A DNA stretch of 6,827 bases from an uncultured Oscillospiraceae bacterium (GCA_944385265.1 CALWWO010000166.1:1-6827), one strand, 5' to 3'. Counted from the first letter of the stretch, positions 1-5,372 are shown. Notes: generated by a model not told the origin, from the letters alone. Made by a program: numbers and translations.

Positions 1-2
1 CA

Positions 3-689
3 TTTTTCGGATACAAAACACATATTGCGATGAGTGATGACCGAATCATCACTGGGATTGAGGTAACAGACGGAAGCAAGCCTGATGGCGAGCAGTTGCC
101 AAATCTGTTGGAAAAGAGCAAACGAAACGGGGTAGCTGTCAAGGAAATCGTAGGCGATATGGCCTATGTCAGTGATAACAATCTGGCATTTTGCAAAGAA
201 CACAATGTAGAACTGTACGCAAGAACCAATTCGGCTGTAGCCGCTGCTGCGAATGCGCAGTTAGAAGAAGGCTTCAGCTACAGCAAAGATGCCCACATGA
301 TGCAGTGTCCCGCAGGTTATCTGTCTATGCGCGTTGAGAAACGGAATGCGGCAAACGGCAACACCTACTACAACTACTGTTTCAGCGTCAAGAAATGCAA
401 AGCCTGTCCTATGCGGGATAATTGCAGAGTTGGAAAATCCAAGAGCCGGACTTACAGCGTTACATGTGCAAATGACGCGCACAAAGCCCGTCTTGAATTT
501 GAGAGCAGTGAAGAATTTTCCAATAAAATGCATATTCGTCATAGAATTGAAGAGCAAAACGAAGAAATGAAAATAGCCCACGGATTCCGAAGAGCGGATT
601 CTGCGGGCTTGGTTGCTATGCGATTGCAGGCATATTTCACCGCTATGGTGGTAAATATGAAGAGAATTACGGCAGTAAATCCGGGTTGA
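3..689 (+). CDS. IS1182-family transposase, C-terminal part (5' end outside the window)
   Basis: This is the DDE-type transposase of an insertion sequence, a nuclear-type DNA strand-transfer enzyme that moves its own element. The frame is open from base 3, before the first ATG at 30, and reads FFGYKTHIAMSDD, the conserved lead-in of this family, so the gene starts upstream and the ATG is internal. Counting from that ATG, visible marks are D43 in VGDMAYVS (second catalytic Asp), a zinc-ribbon-like cysteine set (C93, C123, C126, C132; CPAG then CKACPMRDNC), and RHRIEEQNEEMKIAHGF with E174 as the probable catalytic Glu. The C-terminus (KIAHGFRRADSAGL) also fits. The first Asp lies outside the window. 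No internal stop or frameshift is present, so the visible part looks functional. The stop codon lies inside the terminator stem-loop that follows. Family call is secure; the exact IS is unknown. Confidence 0.9.
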   Translation, partial: FFGYKTHIAMSDDRIITGIEVTDGSKPDGEQLPNLLEKSKRNGVAVKEIVGDMAYVSDNNLAFCKEHNVELYARTNSAVAAAANAQLEEGFSYSKDAHMMQCPAGYLSMRVEKRNAANGNTYYNYCFSVKKCKACPMRDNCRVGKSKSRTYSVTCANDAHKARLEFESSEEFSNKMHIRHRIEEQNEEMKIAHGFRRADSAGLVAMRLQAYFTAMVVNMKRITAVNPG

Positions 690-705
690 TCGCCCGGATT
701 TTTTT
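678..705 (+). terminator. Intrinsic terminator of the transposase gene
   Basis: Perfect 8-bp stem AATCCGGG/CCCGGATT (678-685 with 693-700), 7-base loop, then a run of T at 701-705. The transposase stop codon (687-689) falls in the loop, so transcription ends directly at the end of the gene. Confidence 0.85.
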
Positions 706-745
706 ATTTTCGGCTACATTACCCCTGGTTTTTGATCACGCAAGA

Positions 746-785
746 AAAAAGGTATGTCTTTCGTTTATGAAAAACACACCTTTTT
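746..785 (-). terminator. Hairpin with T-tract, probably a minus-strand terminator
   Basis: A 17-bp stem pairs 746-762 with 769-785 around a 6-base loop. Two positions (754/777 and 758/773) are mismatched when read as plus-strand RNA but become G-U pairs in minus-strand RNA, where the hairpin also runs into six U residues. This favours a minus-strand transcript. It covers the end of a weak minus-strand ORF (765-953). It may also lie near the right end of the insertion sequence, which cannot be placed without the left end. Confidence 0.5.
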
Positions 786-1038
786 CAGTGCCCTTAACTG
801 ACGAGTCTTTTTGCACCATTCTGTGTTAAATTTTCTTGCAATACACAAAGTATTCCTGCGAAAATTTGCCCTGATTGGCACATAAAATTCTCGCCATTTG
901 TGCATTCCGCTATTTTTCAAACAAGCCCTAATAAGAACACGATAAGTAAGCAAAAATTTTATATGTGTCAGGTGACGGTTCGATATGTTCCGTTACCTGT
1001 ATCACCTTTTGAAAAATCAGAAGAATGGTGGTAGAGTT
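786..1038. other. Non-coding spacer between transposase and chimeric ORF
   Basis: No convincing gene. The minus strand has a 62-codon ORF at 765-953 (Arg/Lys/Cys-rich, no recognised motif) whose stop lies inside the hairpin at 746-785; I do not call it as a gene. A second hairpin at 969-999 lies just before the chimeric ORF. The right terminal repeat of the IS1182 element is presumably somewhere in 706-960 but cannot be identified from one end. Confidence 0.4.
969..999 (+). other. Hairpin upstream of the chimeric ORF
   Basis: CAGGTGACGG (969-978) pairs with CCGTTACCTG (990-999), 10 bp with one G-U pair and an 11-base loop, followed by TATCACCTTTT. It could be a weak terminator or a structured leader of the former transporter gene. 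It overlaps the upstream ATG at 985, which argues for the later start at 1039. Confidence 0.4.
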
Positions 1039-1491
1039 ATGAGTAATATAAACAAAAAAAGGTATCCAAATGTAAATGATGCAAGCTTAGAAAAAATACA
1101 TATGAAAAATCGTAAATTAATTTTTACTCTTTGTTATTTGGCTTATTCAGCAATTTATATTGCGCGACTGAATCTTTCTGTTGCAACGCCGGTGCTGCAA
1201 GAATTGAATCTGATCAGCAAGGCACAGATTGGATTGATGGGCAGTCTGTTTTTTGTGACCTATGCAGTTGTTCATTTGAAAAACGGAAAGTATGGCCTGA
1301 TTGAAATTAAATTGGGCGGCGACAAACTCATTGAAGAAGGAGCAAATAGCTTAAAGGCTATGGAATCCAAAATCGATACCGATAAAATGAATGCACCTTC
1401 ATTTTTGATGGTTCTGACAGGTACCGGTGACTATGCATATCGTCGCCCAGATGGAGTTTTTGTTGTTCCAATCGGTTGTTTGAAGAATTAA
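1039..1491 (+). pseudogene. Chimeric ORF: MFS (OPA-type) transporter N-terminus fused to DUF4143 ATPase C-terminus
   Basis: The 150-residue product joins two unrelated proteins. Residues 1 to about 77 match the start of an organophosphate:phosphate antiporter-type MFS transporter: a charged head, then a membrane segment around 27-50 containing CYLAYSAIYIARLNLSVATP, and the start of the next helix (IGLMGSLFFVTYAV). Residues 78 to 150 match the C-terminal end of AAA ATPases with a DUF4143 domain: HLKNGKYGLIEIKLG (with the ExK of the PD-(D/E)XK-like fold), then FLMVLTGTGDYAYRRPDGV and the typical ending VVPIGCLKN. The junction is near 1264-1273. The transporter lacks ten or more helices and the ATPase lacks its P-loop half, so neither ancestral function can remain. 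Start at 1039 is preferred over 985 because of the GGTGGTAGAG stretch just upstream and the natural start of MFS homology. Expression is unknown. Confidence 0.8.
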
Positions 1492-1514
1492 GAGCATTTC
1501 ATTCAAAAGATGAT

Positions 1515-1522
1515 AAAGGAGG
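1515..1522 (+). promoter_or_regulatory. Orphan Shine-Dalgarno sequence
   Basis: AAAGGAGG is a near-perfect ribosome binding site, but no ATG, GTG or TTG follows at working distance; the only candidate is a CTG at 1530 that opens a frame of no recognised family ending near 1690. It probably belonged to the gene that once followed the DUF4143 ATPase and was cut away. Confidence 0.5.
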
Positions 1523-1556
1523 ATAAAGTCTGCTTAACCTGTTTAAGCCCGGTGGT

Positions 1557-1751
1557 TCAAAAAGCGAGCAATGGTGTTCGTTGATTACGAATCCTGGTTT
1601 TACTCGTATAAAACGCTTTTTCACGGTCGCCGTCCTCACCGCCTGCGGAAGATGCATTCGGCGCAGCTGTATCAGAACAGCCTGTTAACAACGCAGAAAT
1701 ACACATAGCCGCTGTAATTGCATAAATATAACGCTTGATATTCTTTTTCAT
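1557..1751 (-). pseudogene. Truncated lipoprotein, probably a solute-binding protein of an ABC transporter
   Basis: Start chosen at 1751 (upstream AGGAAAA ribosome binding site); the open frame extends further upstream but only as an overlap of the dehydrogenase gene. The 64-residue product has a classic lipoprotein signal: MKKNIKRY, a hydrophobic stretch, then the lipobox ALLTGC with C25 as the lipidated cysteine. A low-complexity linker (SDTAAPNASSAGGE) and DREKAFY follow, as in many extracytoplasmic binding proteins. After about residue 49 the sequence (SKTRIRNQRTPLLAF) looks foreign and soon stops. Intact binding proteins of this kind are roughly 300-400 residues, so almost the whole domain is gone. 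It lies 19 bases after the dehydrogenase stop on the same strand and was probably the third gene of the phnX operon, where uptake of a phosphonate would fit; the ligand is inferred from context only. Confidence 0.65.
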
Positions 1752-1770
1752 GACTTTTCCTACTCTTAGG

Positions 1771-2895
1771 TCACTCGGTGTATATCTTTTCAAGTACGGA
1801 AAGAATAATCTCCTCCGTAAATTCAACAGGATTATTGTCGGCTCTTCCCTTTGTAATGCCAAGTGCGGCAAGACGGGGAAGCTCGTCCTTTTTTACTCCC
1901 CATGCTTCCAGGGAGCAAGGTATCTCTGCACGTGTAAGGATATTTCTTATCTTCCTGCCCAGCTCCTCTGCGCTGGTTACTCCAAGCGCGTCAAGGAGAG
2001 CTTTGTAGTCAGCAACCGAAGAACTGTTTATCTCCATAACAGGGGCAAGCAGCATACTTACCGCCGTGCCGTGAGGAATACTGTGCTTCATGGTCAGGGG
2101 ATATGAAATTGAGTGACAAGCAGTGGTTTTAGTGGAACTGAAAGCCATTCCTGCTGTCACGCTGCCCTGTGCCATATATGCGTGCACGTTATTTTCCCCG
2201 TCAAGAAGCGAATCAATATTTCCCATTATAGTCCTTACAGCACCCAGAGCCAATGCCTTTGAAATAATATTTGAGCCGTTTGCCCAGTAGCTTTCAATGG
2301 CGTGAGCCGCTGCGTCAAGGGCAGATGATACCGCAAGCTTAACAGGCATATTTTCCGTCAGCTCGGGGTCAACAACAGCCGCATAAGCAAAATTATCGTG
2401 AGATTCAACCGAACGCTTTACATTCTGCGTCGGGTCCCATATAGTTGCCCAACAAGTAACCTCGCTGCCTGTTCCGGACGTAGTCGGCACACCTATCCAT
2501 TTTGCACGGGGAATACCAAAATCCTTTTCGGATATTATTCTGCGCATTTCATCGGGAGAAGAAATTTCCTTACCGTAAAAGCAGCAGAGAGATTTTCCCA
2601 CGTCCATTACGCTGCCGCCGCCAATGGCAATGACCGCTTCGGGCATATATTCCGATGTTGCGGAATACAGCGCAAATAACTGCTCAACCGTTGGATTTGA
2701 TTCCTTAAAGCAAACCGTGCGGACTGTAAAGCTTTGGGAAAGTCCTGCAAAAGCGTCAAGCTGTTCTGTGCATTCGTTCCATGTAATAATAAGCACTCTG
2801 CCGTTTGGCGGAATTATTTTATCAAGAAGTGACTTTACTTCGTTTATTGCGCCGTTTCCGTAAATAACCTTTACCGGATTATAGTAGCTGTTCAA
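1771..2895 (-). CDS. Iron-containing alcohol dehydrogenase, phosphonoacetaldehyde reductase-like
   Basis: A complete 374-residue group III (Fe-dependent) alcohol dehydrogenase, the normal family length, expected to be a cytoplasmic NAD(P)H-dependent aldehyde reductase. Visible marks: N-terminal YNPVKVIYGNGAI, cofactor-binding GGGSVMD (92-98), PTTSGTGSEVT (137-147), and the metal ligands D194, H198, H261 and H275 in DAAAHAIE, ACHSISYPLT and IPHG. The SSTKTTACHSISYPLT stretch resembles the PhpC-type phosphonoacetaldehyde reductases (recalled, not searched). The start is TTG at 2895, overlapping the phnX stop codon by three bases (TTGA), with GGGGAG seven bases upstream, so translation is probably coupled. 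With phnX directly upstream there are two readings: reduction of phosphonoacetaldehyde to 2-hydroxyethylphosphonate, or reduction of the acetaldehyde released by PhnX to ethanol. Family is certain; substrate is not. Confidence 0.85.
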   Translation of the reverse strand: MNSYYNPVKVIYGNGAINEVKSLLDKIIPPNGRVLIITWNECTEQLDAFAGLSQSFTVRTVCFKESNPTVEQLFALYSATSEYMPEAVIAIGGGSVMDVGKSLCCFYGKEISSPDEMRRIISEKDFGIPRAKWIGVPTTSGTGSEVTCWATIWDPTQNVKRSVESHDNFAYAAVVDPELTENMPVKLAVSSALDAAAHAIESYWANGSNIISKALALGAVRTIMGNIDSLLDGENNVHAYMAQGSVTAGMAFSSTKTTACHSISYPLTMKHSIPHGTAVSMLLAPVMEINSSSVADYKALLDALGVTSAEELGRKIRNILTRAEIPCSLEAWGVKKDELPRLAALGITKGRADNNPVEFTEEIILSVLEKIYTE

Positions 2896-3701
2896 TTGTC
2901 TGCTCCCCTTTCAAGCCTGTTGTTGATTTCCTCAATGGCGTCGGGAAGCTCTCTTATACTGTCAATTACCATATCTGCACCTGCATCAAGATATTTCTGC
3001 TTTGCTTTTGCTTTATATTTTGCAAGCTCTTCGGCGGACAGAGAGTTGTATTCATCTTCCGTAAGTCCGAGAAGATTGGAGCCTTTAAGAATGCCTATGC
3101 TCCACGCTCCGGCGTTTTTGCCCTCTGCAATATCGGTAACCGTATCGCCGACCTTTACAACACGCTTTGCAGGATAAACACCAAATAATCTCATACATTC
3201 ATAAAGCATAAACGGTGAAGGCCTGCTCATTCCTGTTATATCGGGAGTCACTACACAGTCAGGCGAATATCCGGCTGACTGTGCACGAGGAATAACATTT
3301 TCCATCATCTCTGATGTATAACCTGTAGTCGAGCCGATCTTGATATTCATTCCCCGGAGTTTTTCGACGGTTTCGGTAACGCCATCGATAGGAACACTAT
3401 ATTCTGCAACGACCTTTGCAAGTGTATCCTCGAATTTTTCGTAAAGCATCTCAACATCGTTATCGTCCCAAGCCTTGCCGTATTTTTCTTTCCACTGCTT
3501 TGAAGCGGTTTCCAGTAAAAGCAGCGAACGGATATGTGCTTTCTTTTCCATTCCCATAGGTCCGTTGATCTCGCTGCGGCTGAGTTTAATTCCTGCCTCG
3601 GCAAATACTTTTTCAAATACGACCATTGGTGCGGATGAACCGTAATCAACGGTAGTTCCAGCCCAGTCGAAAACGACAAGGCTGATTTTATCAATACTCA
3701 T
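2892..3701 (-). CDS. phnX: Phosphonoacetaldehyde hydrolase (phosphonatase)
   Basis: Cytoplasmic HAD-superfamily enzyme that cleaves the C-P bond of phosphonoacetaldehyde to acetaldehyde and phosphate, second step of the 2-aminoethylphosphonate degradation pathway after the transaminase PhnW. The 269-residue product shows the phosphonatase form of HAD motif I, VVFDWAGTTVDYG, with nucleophile D12 and the diagnostic Ala14 in place of Asp. K53 in PMGMEKKAH is at the position of the Schiff-base lysine of the Bacillus cereus enzyme. Motif II region is GSTTGYT (123-129), R160 lies in SRPSPFM, and the acidic motif is GDTVTD (185-190). Length matches the family. The frame is open upstream to 3842, but the start at 3701 has AAAGGAGAA nine bases before it and begins the homology. 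It has its own promoter and is followed by the overlapping dehydrogenase. No phnW is in the window. It appears fully intact although its neighbours are broken. Confidence 0.95.
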   Translation of the reverse strand: MSIDKISLVVFDWAGTTVDYGSSAPMVVFEKVFAEAGIKLSRSEINGPMGMEKKAHIRSLLLLETASKQWKEKYGKAWDDNDVEMLYEKFEDTLAKVVAEYSVPIDGVTETVEKLRGMNIKIGSTTGYTSEMMENVIPRAQSAGYSPDCVVTPDITGMSRPSPFMLYECMRLFGVYPAKRVVKVGDTVTDIAEGKNAGAWSIGILKGSNLLGLTEDEYNSLSAEELAKYKAKAKQKYLDAGADMVIDSIRELPDAIEEINNRLERGADN

Positions 3702-3708
3702 TACTGTA

Positions 3709-3717
3709 TTCTCCTTT
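3709..3717 (-). promoter_or_regulatory. Ribosome binding site that fixes the phnX start
   Basis: AAAGGAGAA on the minus strand, nine bases from the GGAG core to the ATG at 3701. It excludes the 47-codon upstream extension of the frame, which runs through the promoter. Confidence 0.8.
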
Positions 3718-3718
3718 G

Positions 3719-3772
3719 CTTGTTTTTGCTGTTTGCATATTGATTTTATTATATAAATGCAGCAAAAACAAG
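3719..3772. promoter_or_regulatory. Perfect 13-bp inverted repeat around the phnX promoter, probable operator
   Basis: CTTGTTTTTGCTG (3719-3731) and its exact reverse complement CAGCAAAAACAAG (3760-3772) are separated by 28 bp that contain the -10 box. One arm covers the spacer and -35 edge, the other lies in the first part of the leader next to the ribosome binding site. Since only one arm would be transcribed, this is more likely a DNA binding site pair than an RNA hairpin. Centre-to-centre distance is 41 bp, close to four helical turns. The adjacent DeoR-family gene is the natural candidate for its cognate regulator (inference). Confidence 0.6.
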
Positions 3773-3776
3773 TAAA
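3748..3776 (-). promoter_or_regulatory. Sigma-A-type promoter of phnX
   Basis: On the minus strand a perfect -10 box TATAAT (3748-3753) lies 17 bp from a -35-like TTTACT (3771-3776, four of six matches to TTGACA). Transcription would start near 3741, giving a leader of about 40 bases that contains the phnX ribosome binding site. The -35/spacer and the transcription start are each covered by one arm of an inverted repeat. Confidence 0.65.
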
Positions 3777-3806
3777 ATGAAATGAAATCTTTGTAAAATG
3801 TAAGTA

Positions 3807-3838
3807 AAACGGACAGCTCAAATATGAACTGTCCGTTT
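3807..3838 (-). terminator. Terminator between the DeoR-family gene and phnX
   Basis: Stem of 13 bp: AAACGGACAG pairs perfectly with CTGTCCGTTT, plus three inner pairs that include a G-U pair only in minus-strand RNA, with a 6-base loop. It starts seven bases after the regulator stop codon. The U-rich tail (TTTTACTTACATTTT) is imperfect, so some read-through into phnX is possible. Confidence 0.7.
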
Positions 3839-3845
3839 CCAAGTT

Positions 3846-4408
3846 TTATTCTATATTAAAGCCTTTGCTTTTATAATGTTTCTTTTTTTCTGTCGGAATA
3901 TTATCATCCATAACCAGAATATCCACATCATCGGGTGCAAGTACCTTTTTTCTCGACCGTTTGCCAAGCTTGCTTGAATCCATAACAGCAATAACTTTTT
4001 TCGCTCGCTCTGCAAGAAGCTTTATTATCCCAAGCTCGTATAATCTGAAATCTGTAAATCCTTCTGTATCGCTGACTGCATTGATTGAAAGAAAAGCTAT
4101 ATCGGGGTAATATGCTCCGAACTCGTGTTCACACACGCTGCCGTAAGTGGAATTTTCAAGAGAATCGACATGACCGCCTACCGCAATAAGCTTTATATTA
4201 TTATTCTGCATAAGTATGGATATTGCCGCAAGGTTGTTTGTTATCACCGTAAAGCTTTCTTTTTTCTGCGCAAGCTCCTGAGCCATAATAGTATTGGTGG
4301 TGCCGGAATTCAACGCAATTACCGAGCCTTCTTTTACATATTTCAGAGCCTTTCTTTTTCAAAGCTTTCGGCGGATTTTATTAAAATACTGTAATCTCTG
4401 TTAAGAGG
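3846..4408 (-). pseudogene. DeoR-family transcriptional regulator, N-terminal HTH lost and frameshifted
   Basis: The sensor half of a DeoR-type sugar/metabolite-responsive repressor. The frame from the TTG at 4313 gives 155 residues with the DeoR C-terminal signatures: NSGTTNTIMAQEL (ligand-binding SGTT), FTVITNNLAAI, IKLIAVGGHV, DIAFLSINAV, and KKVIAVMDSSKLGKRS. The TTG is not a real start: homology continues upstream as KALKYVKEGSVIAL in the same frame and, after a one-base shift near 4350-4353 (one A missing from a GAAAAG-like run), as LNRDYSILIKSAESFEKE up to 4408, where a stop closes the frame. About 185 residues can be reconstructed, against roughly 250 in the family; the missing 60 or so are the winged HTH that binds DNA. 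A neighbouring segment carrying the DUF1697 gene takes their place. It cannot act as a repressor. Confidence 0.85.
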
Positions 4409-4424
4409 TCATAATTTGTCAGTA

Positions 4425-4442
4425 TTCAAATTGAGATTTGAA
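4425..4442 (+). repeat. Small inverted repeat in the leader of the DUF1697 gene
   Basis: TTCAAAT and ATTTGAA, perfect 7-bp arms with a TGAG loop, ending 14 bases before the ATG at 4456 and touching the weak ribosome binding site. It may be a weak leader hairpin or chance in AT-rich DNA. Confidence 0.3.
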
Positions 4443-4455
4443 AGTGAGAAATGTT

Positions 4456-5000
4456 ATGAAATATATAGCGTTGCTGCGAGGGATAAATATAAGCGGTAAA
4501 AATAAAATTTCAATGAGCGAATTGAAATCGGAGTTGGAAAAAAATAATTATCGAAATGTTTCTACTTATCTTAACAGCGGCAATGTTATTTTTGATAGTG
4601 AGATAGACAATAAAGAAGCCATAATAAAAGATATTTATGAAATTATAGAAAATAAATTTAATCTTGAATACCTATTTTTATTATGACCGCGTTTGAACTT
4701 GAAGATATATTGATCAATAATCCTAAATGGTGGGGAACCGATAATAAAGAAATATACGATAATCTGATTTTTATAATACCTTCTGCGAAATATGAAGAAG
4801 TATATAATGCTCTCGGTCCCCCGAGAGAGGATATTGAGAAAATTAAAGAGTATAATAACTCTGTATTTTGGTCTTACGATTTAAAGAATTACAGAAAGTC
4901 AAAATGGTGGAGTAAAACAGCGGGCGCGGGGATAAAAGATAAAATTACGATAAGAACCGCCAATACTATGAAAAAAGTGTTGGAGTTATGTAAAAGATAA
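4456..5000 (+). pseudogene. DUF1697 family protein, split by a one-base frameshift
   Basis: The first part (from ATG 4456) begins MKYIALLRGINISGKNKISM, the hallmark of DUF1697, and continues through TYLNSGNVIFDS to NKFNL. It then shifts frame near 4667: the sequence reads NLEYLFLL and stops at 4686, while the next frame from 4668 reads IPIFIMTAFELEDI, the normal continuation. One base missing after GA at 4666-4667 (GAT to GA) explains it. The second part carries the conserved WWG, the YNALGPP region and the C-terminal TIRTANTMKKVLEL. Joined, the protein would be about 181 residues, the usual family length. Start at 4456 rather than the TTG at 4438 because it has GTGAG seven bases upstream and begins the homology. 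The function of the family is unknown. The base composition is clearly more AT-rich than the phosphonate genes, suggesting a different origin. The shift may be a true mutation or a sequencing error. Confidence 0.85.
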
Positions 5001-5020
5001 GTTGTAATTTGAGGGTTTTG

Positions 5021-5066
5021 AAAAAAACGGAGAACTTTTATTGAGTTAGTTTCTCCGTTTTTTTTT
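5021..5066 (+). terminator. Strong intrinsic terminator after the DUF1697 gene
   Basis: Perfect 14-bp stem AAAAAAACGGAGAA (5021-5034) with TTCTCCGTTTTTTT (5051-5064), 16-base loop, followed by more T. The A-tract on the other side means it could also stop minus-strand transcripts. Confidence 0.9.
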
Positions 5067-5240
5067 GTTTTTTTGCCGGCTCGTTTTAATTTTTAATGCT
5101 TTAAGAATGTTTTAAATATTTTTTATCGACTCTTTTTTATCTATGTTCGGTGTAACTTTCGGAACTAAAAACATATTTTATAATGTGATGTATCCCAACA
5201 GAAAGTATAAAAGAAATTTTTATAACCAAATTGCCGATAT
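5067..5240. other. AT-rich spacer without a gene
   Basis: Runs of T and A with no ORF of note on the plus strand. It forms part of a 490-base gap between the DUF1697 gene and the holin; the rest of the gap holds the hairpin array at 5241-5372. I see no convincing promoter. Confidence 0.5.
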
Positions 5241-5372
5241 CCCCCGCCTCTAAGGCGGCGTGGGACATTAAGGCTTTCAGTTGCGGTTTTAATCCCCCGC
5301 TGAAAGTCTGAGGAGCAAAACTCCCCGGCGACAGTTGAATCGTCGCGGCGTGATTAAGCGAGATTATCACGC
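5241..5372 (-). ncRNA. Array of five hairpins, possible IS200/IS605-type right end / omega-RNA remnant
   Basis: Five stem-loops follow one another in 132 bases of GC-rich sequence: CCGCC/GGCGG (5244-5258); CTTTCA plus GCGG with CCGC plus TGAAAG (5274-5306, two stems with a small bulge); GGAG/CTCC (5312-5324); GCGAC/GTCGC (5328-5346); GCGTGAT/ATCACGC (5348-5372). The flanks are AT-rich, so the block stands out. On the minus strand a 98-codon ORF (5137-5433) reads through it (SPGSFAPQTFSGGLKPQLKA); no RuvC or zinc motifs are visible. The first hairpin, with its GGCGGGGG side on the minus strand, resembles hairpins I associate with the 3' ends of TnpB-encoding elements, where the guide RNA scaffold overlaps the gene end. 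The resemblance is from memory and the strand is uncertain: the second stem pairs slightly better in plus-strand RNA. The structure is seen; the identity is inferred. Confidence 0.35.

Noticed and set aside
261..581. ORFs in other frames within the transposase region
   Set aside because: Both are shadows of the transposase frame, which carries the conserved motifs.
985..1038. Earlier ATG of the chimeric ORF
   Set aside because: It lies inside a hairpin (969-999) with no ribosome binding site, and MFS homology starts after 1039.
1752..1871. Upstream extension of the lipoprotein frame
   Set aside because: It overlaps the end of the dehydrogenase gene; the lipoprotein signal peptide and its ribosome binding site start at 1751.
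1735..2863. Several plus-strand ORFs opposite the dehydrogenase
   Set aside because: They are antisense shadows of a complete, well-conserved gene.
3347..3694. Minus-strand ORF inside phnX in another frame
   Set aside because: Out-of-frame shadow of phnX, with no start signal or motif.
3702..3842. N-terminal extension of phnX by 47 codons
   Set aside because: It is Cys/Phe-rich, runs through the promoter, the operator-like repeat and the upstream terminator, has no homology to phosphonatases, and the good ribosome binding site lies before the ATG at 3701.
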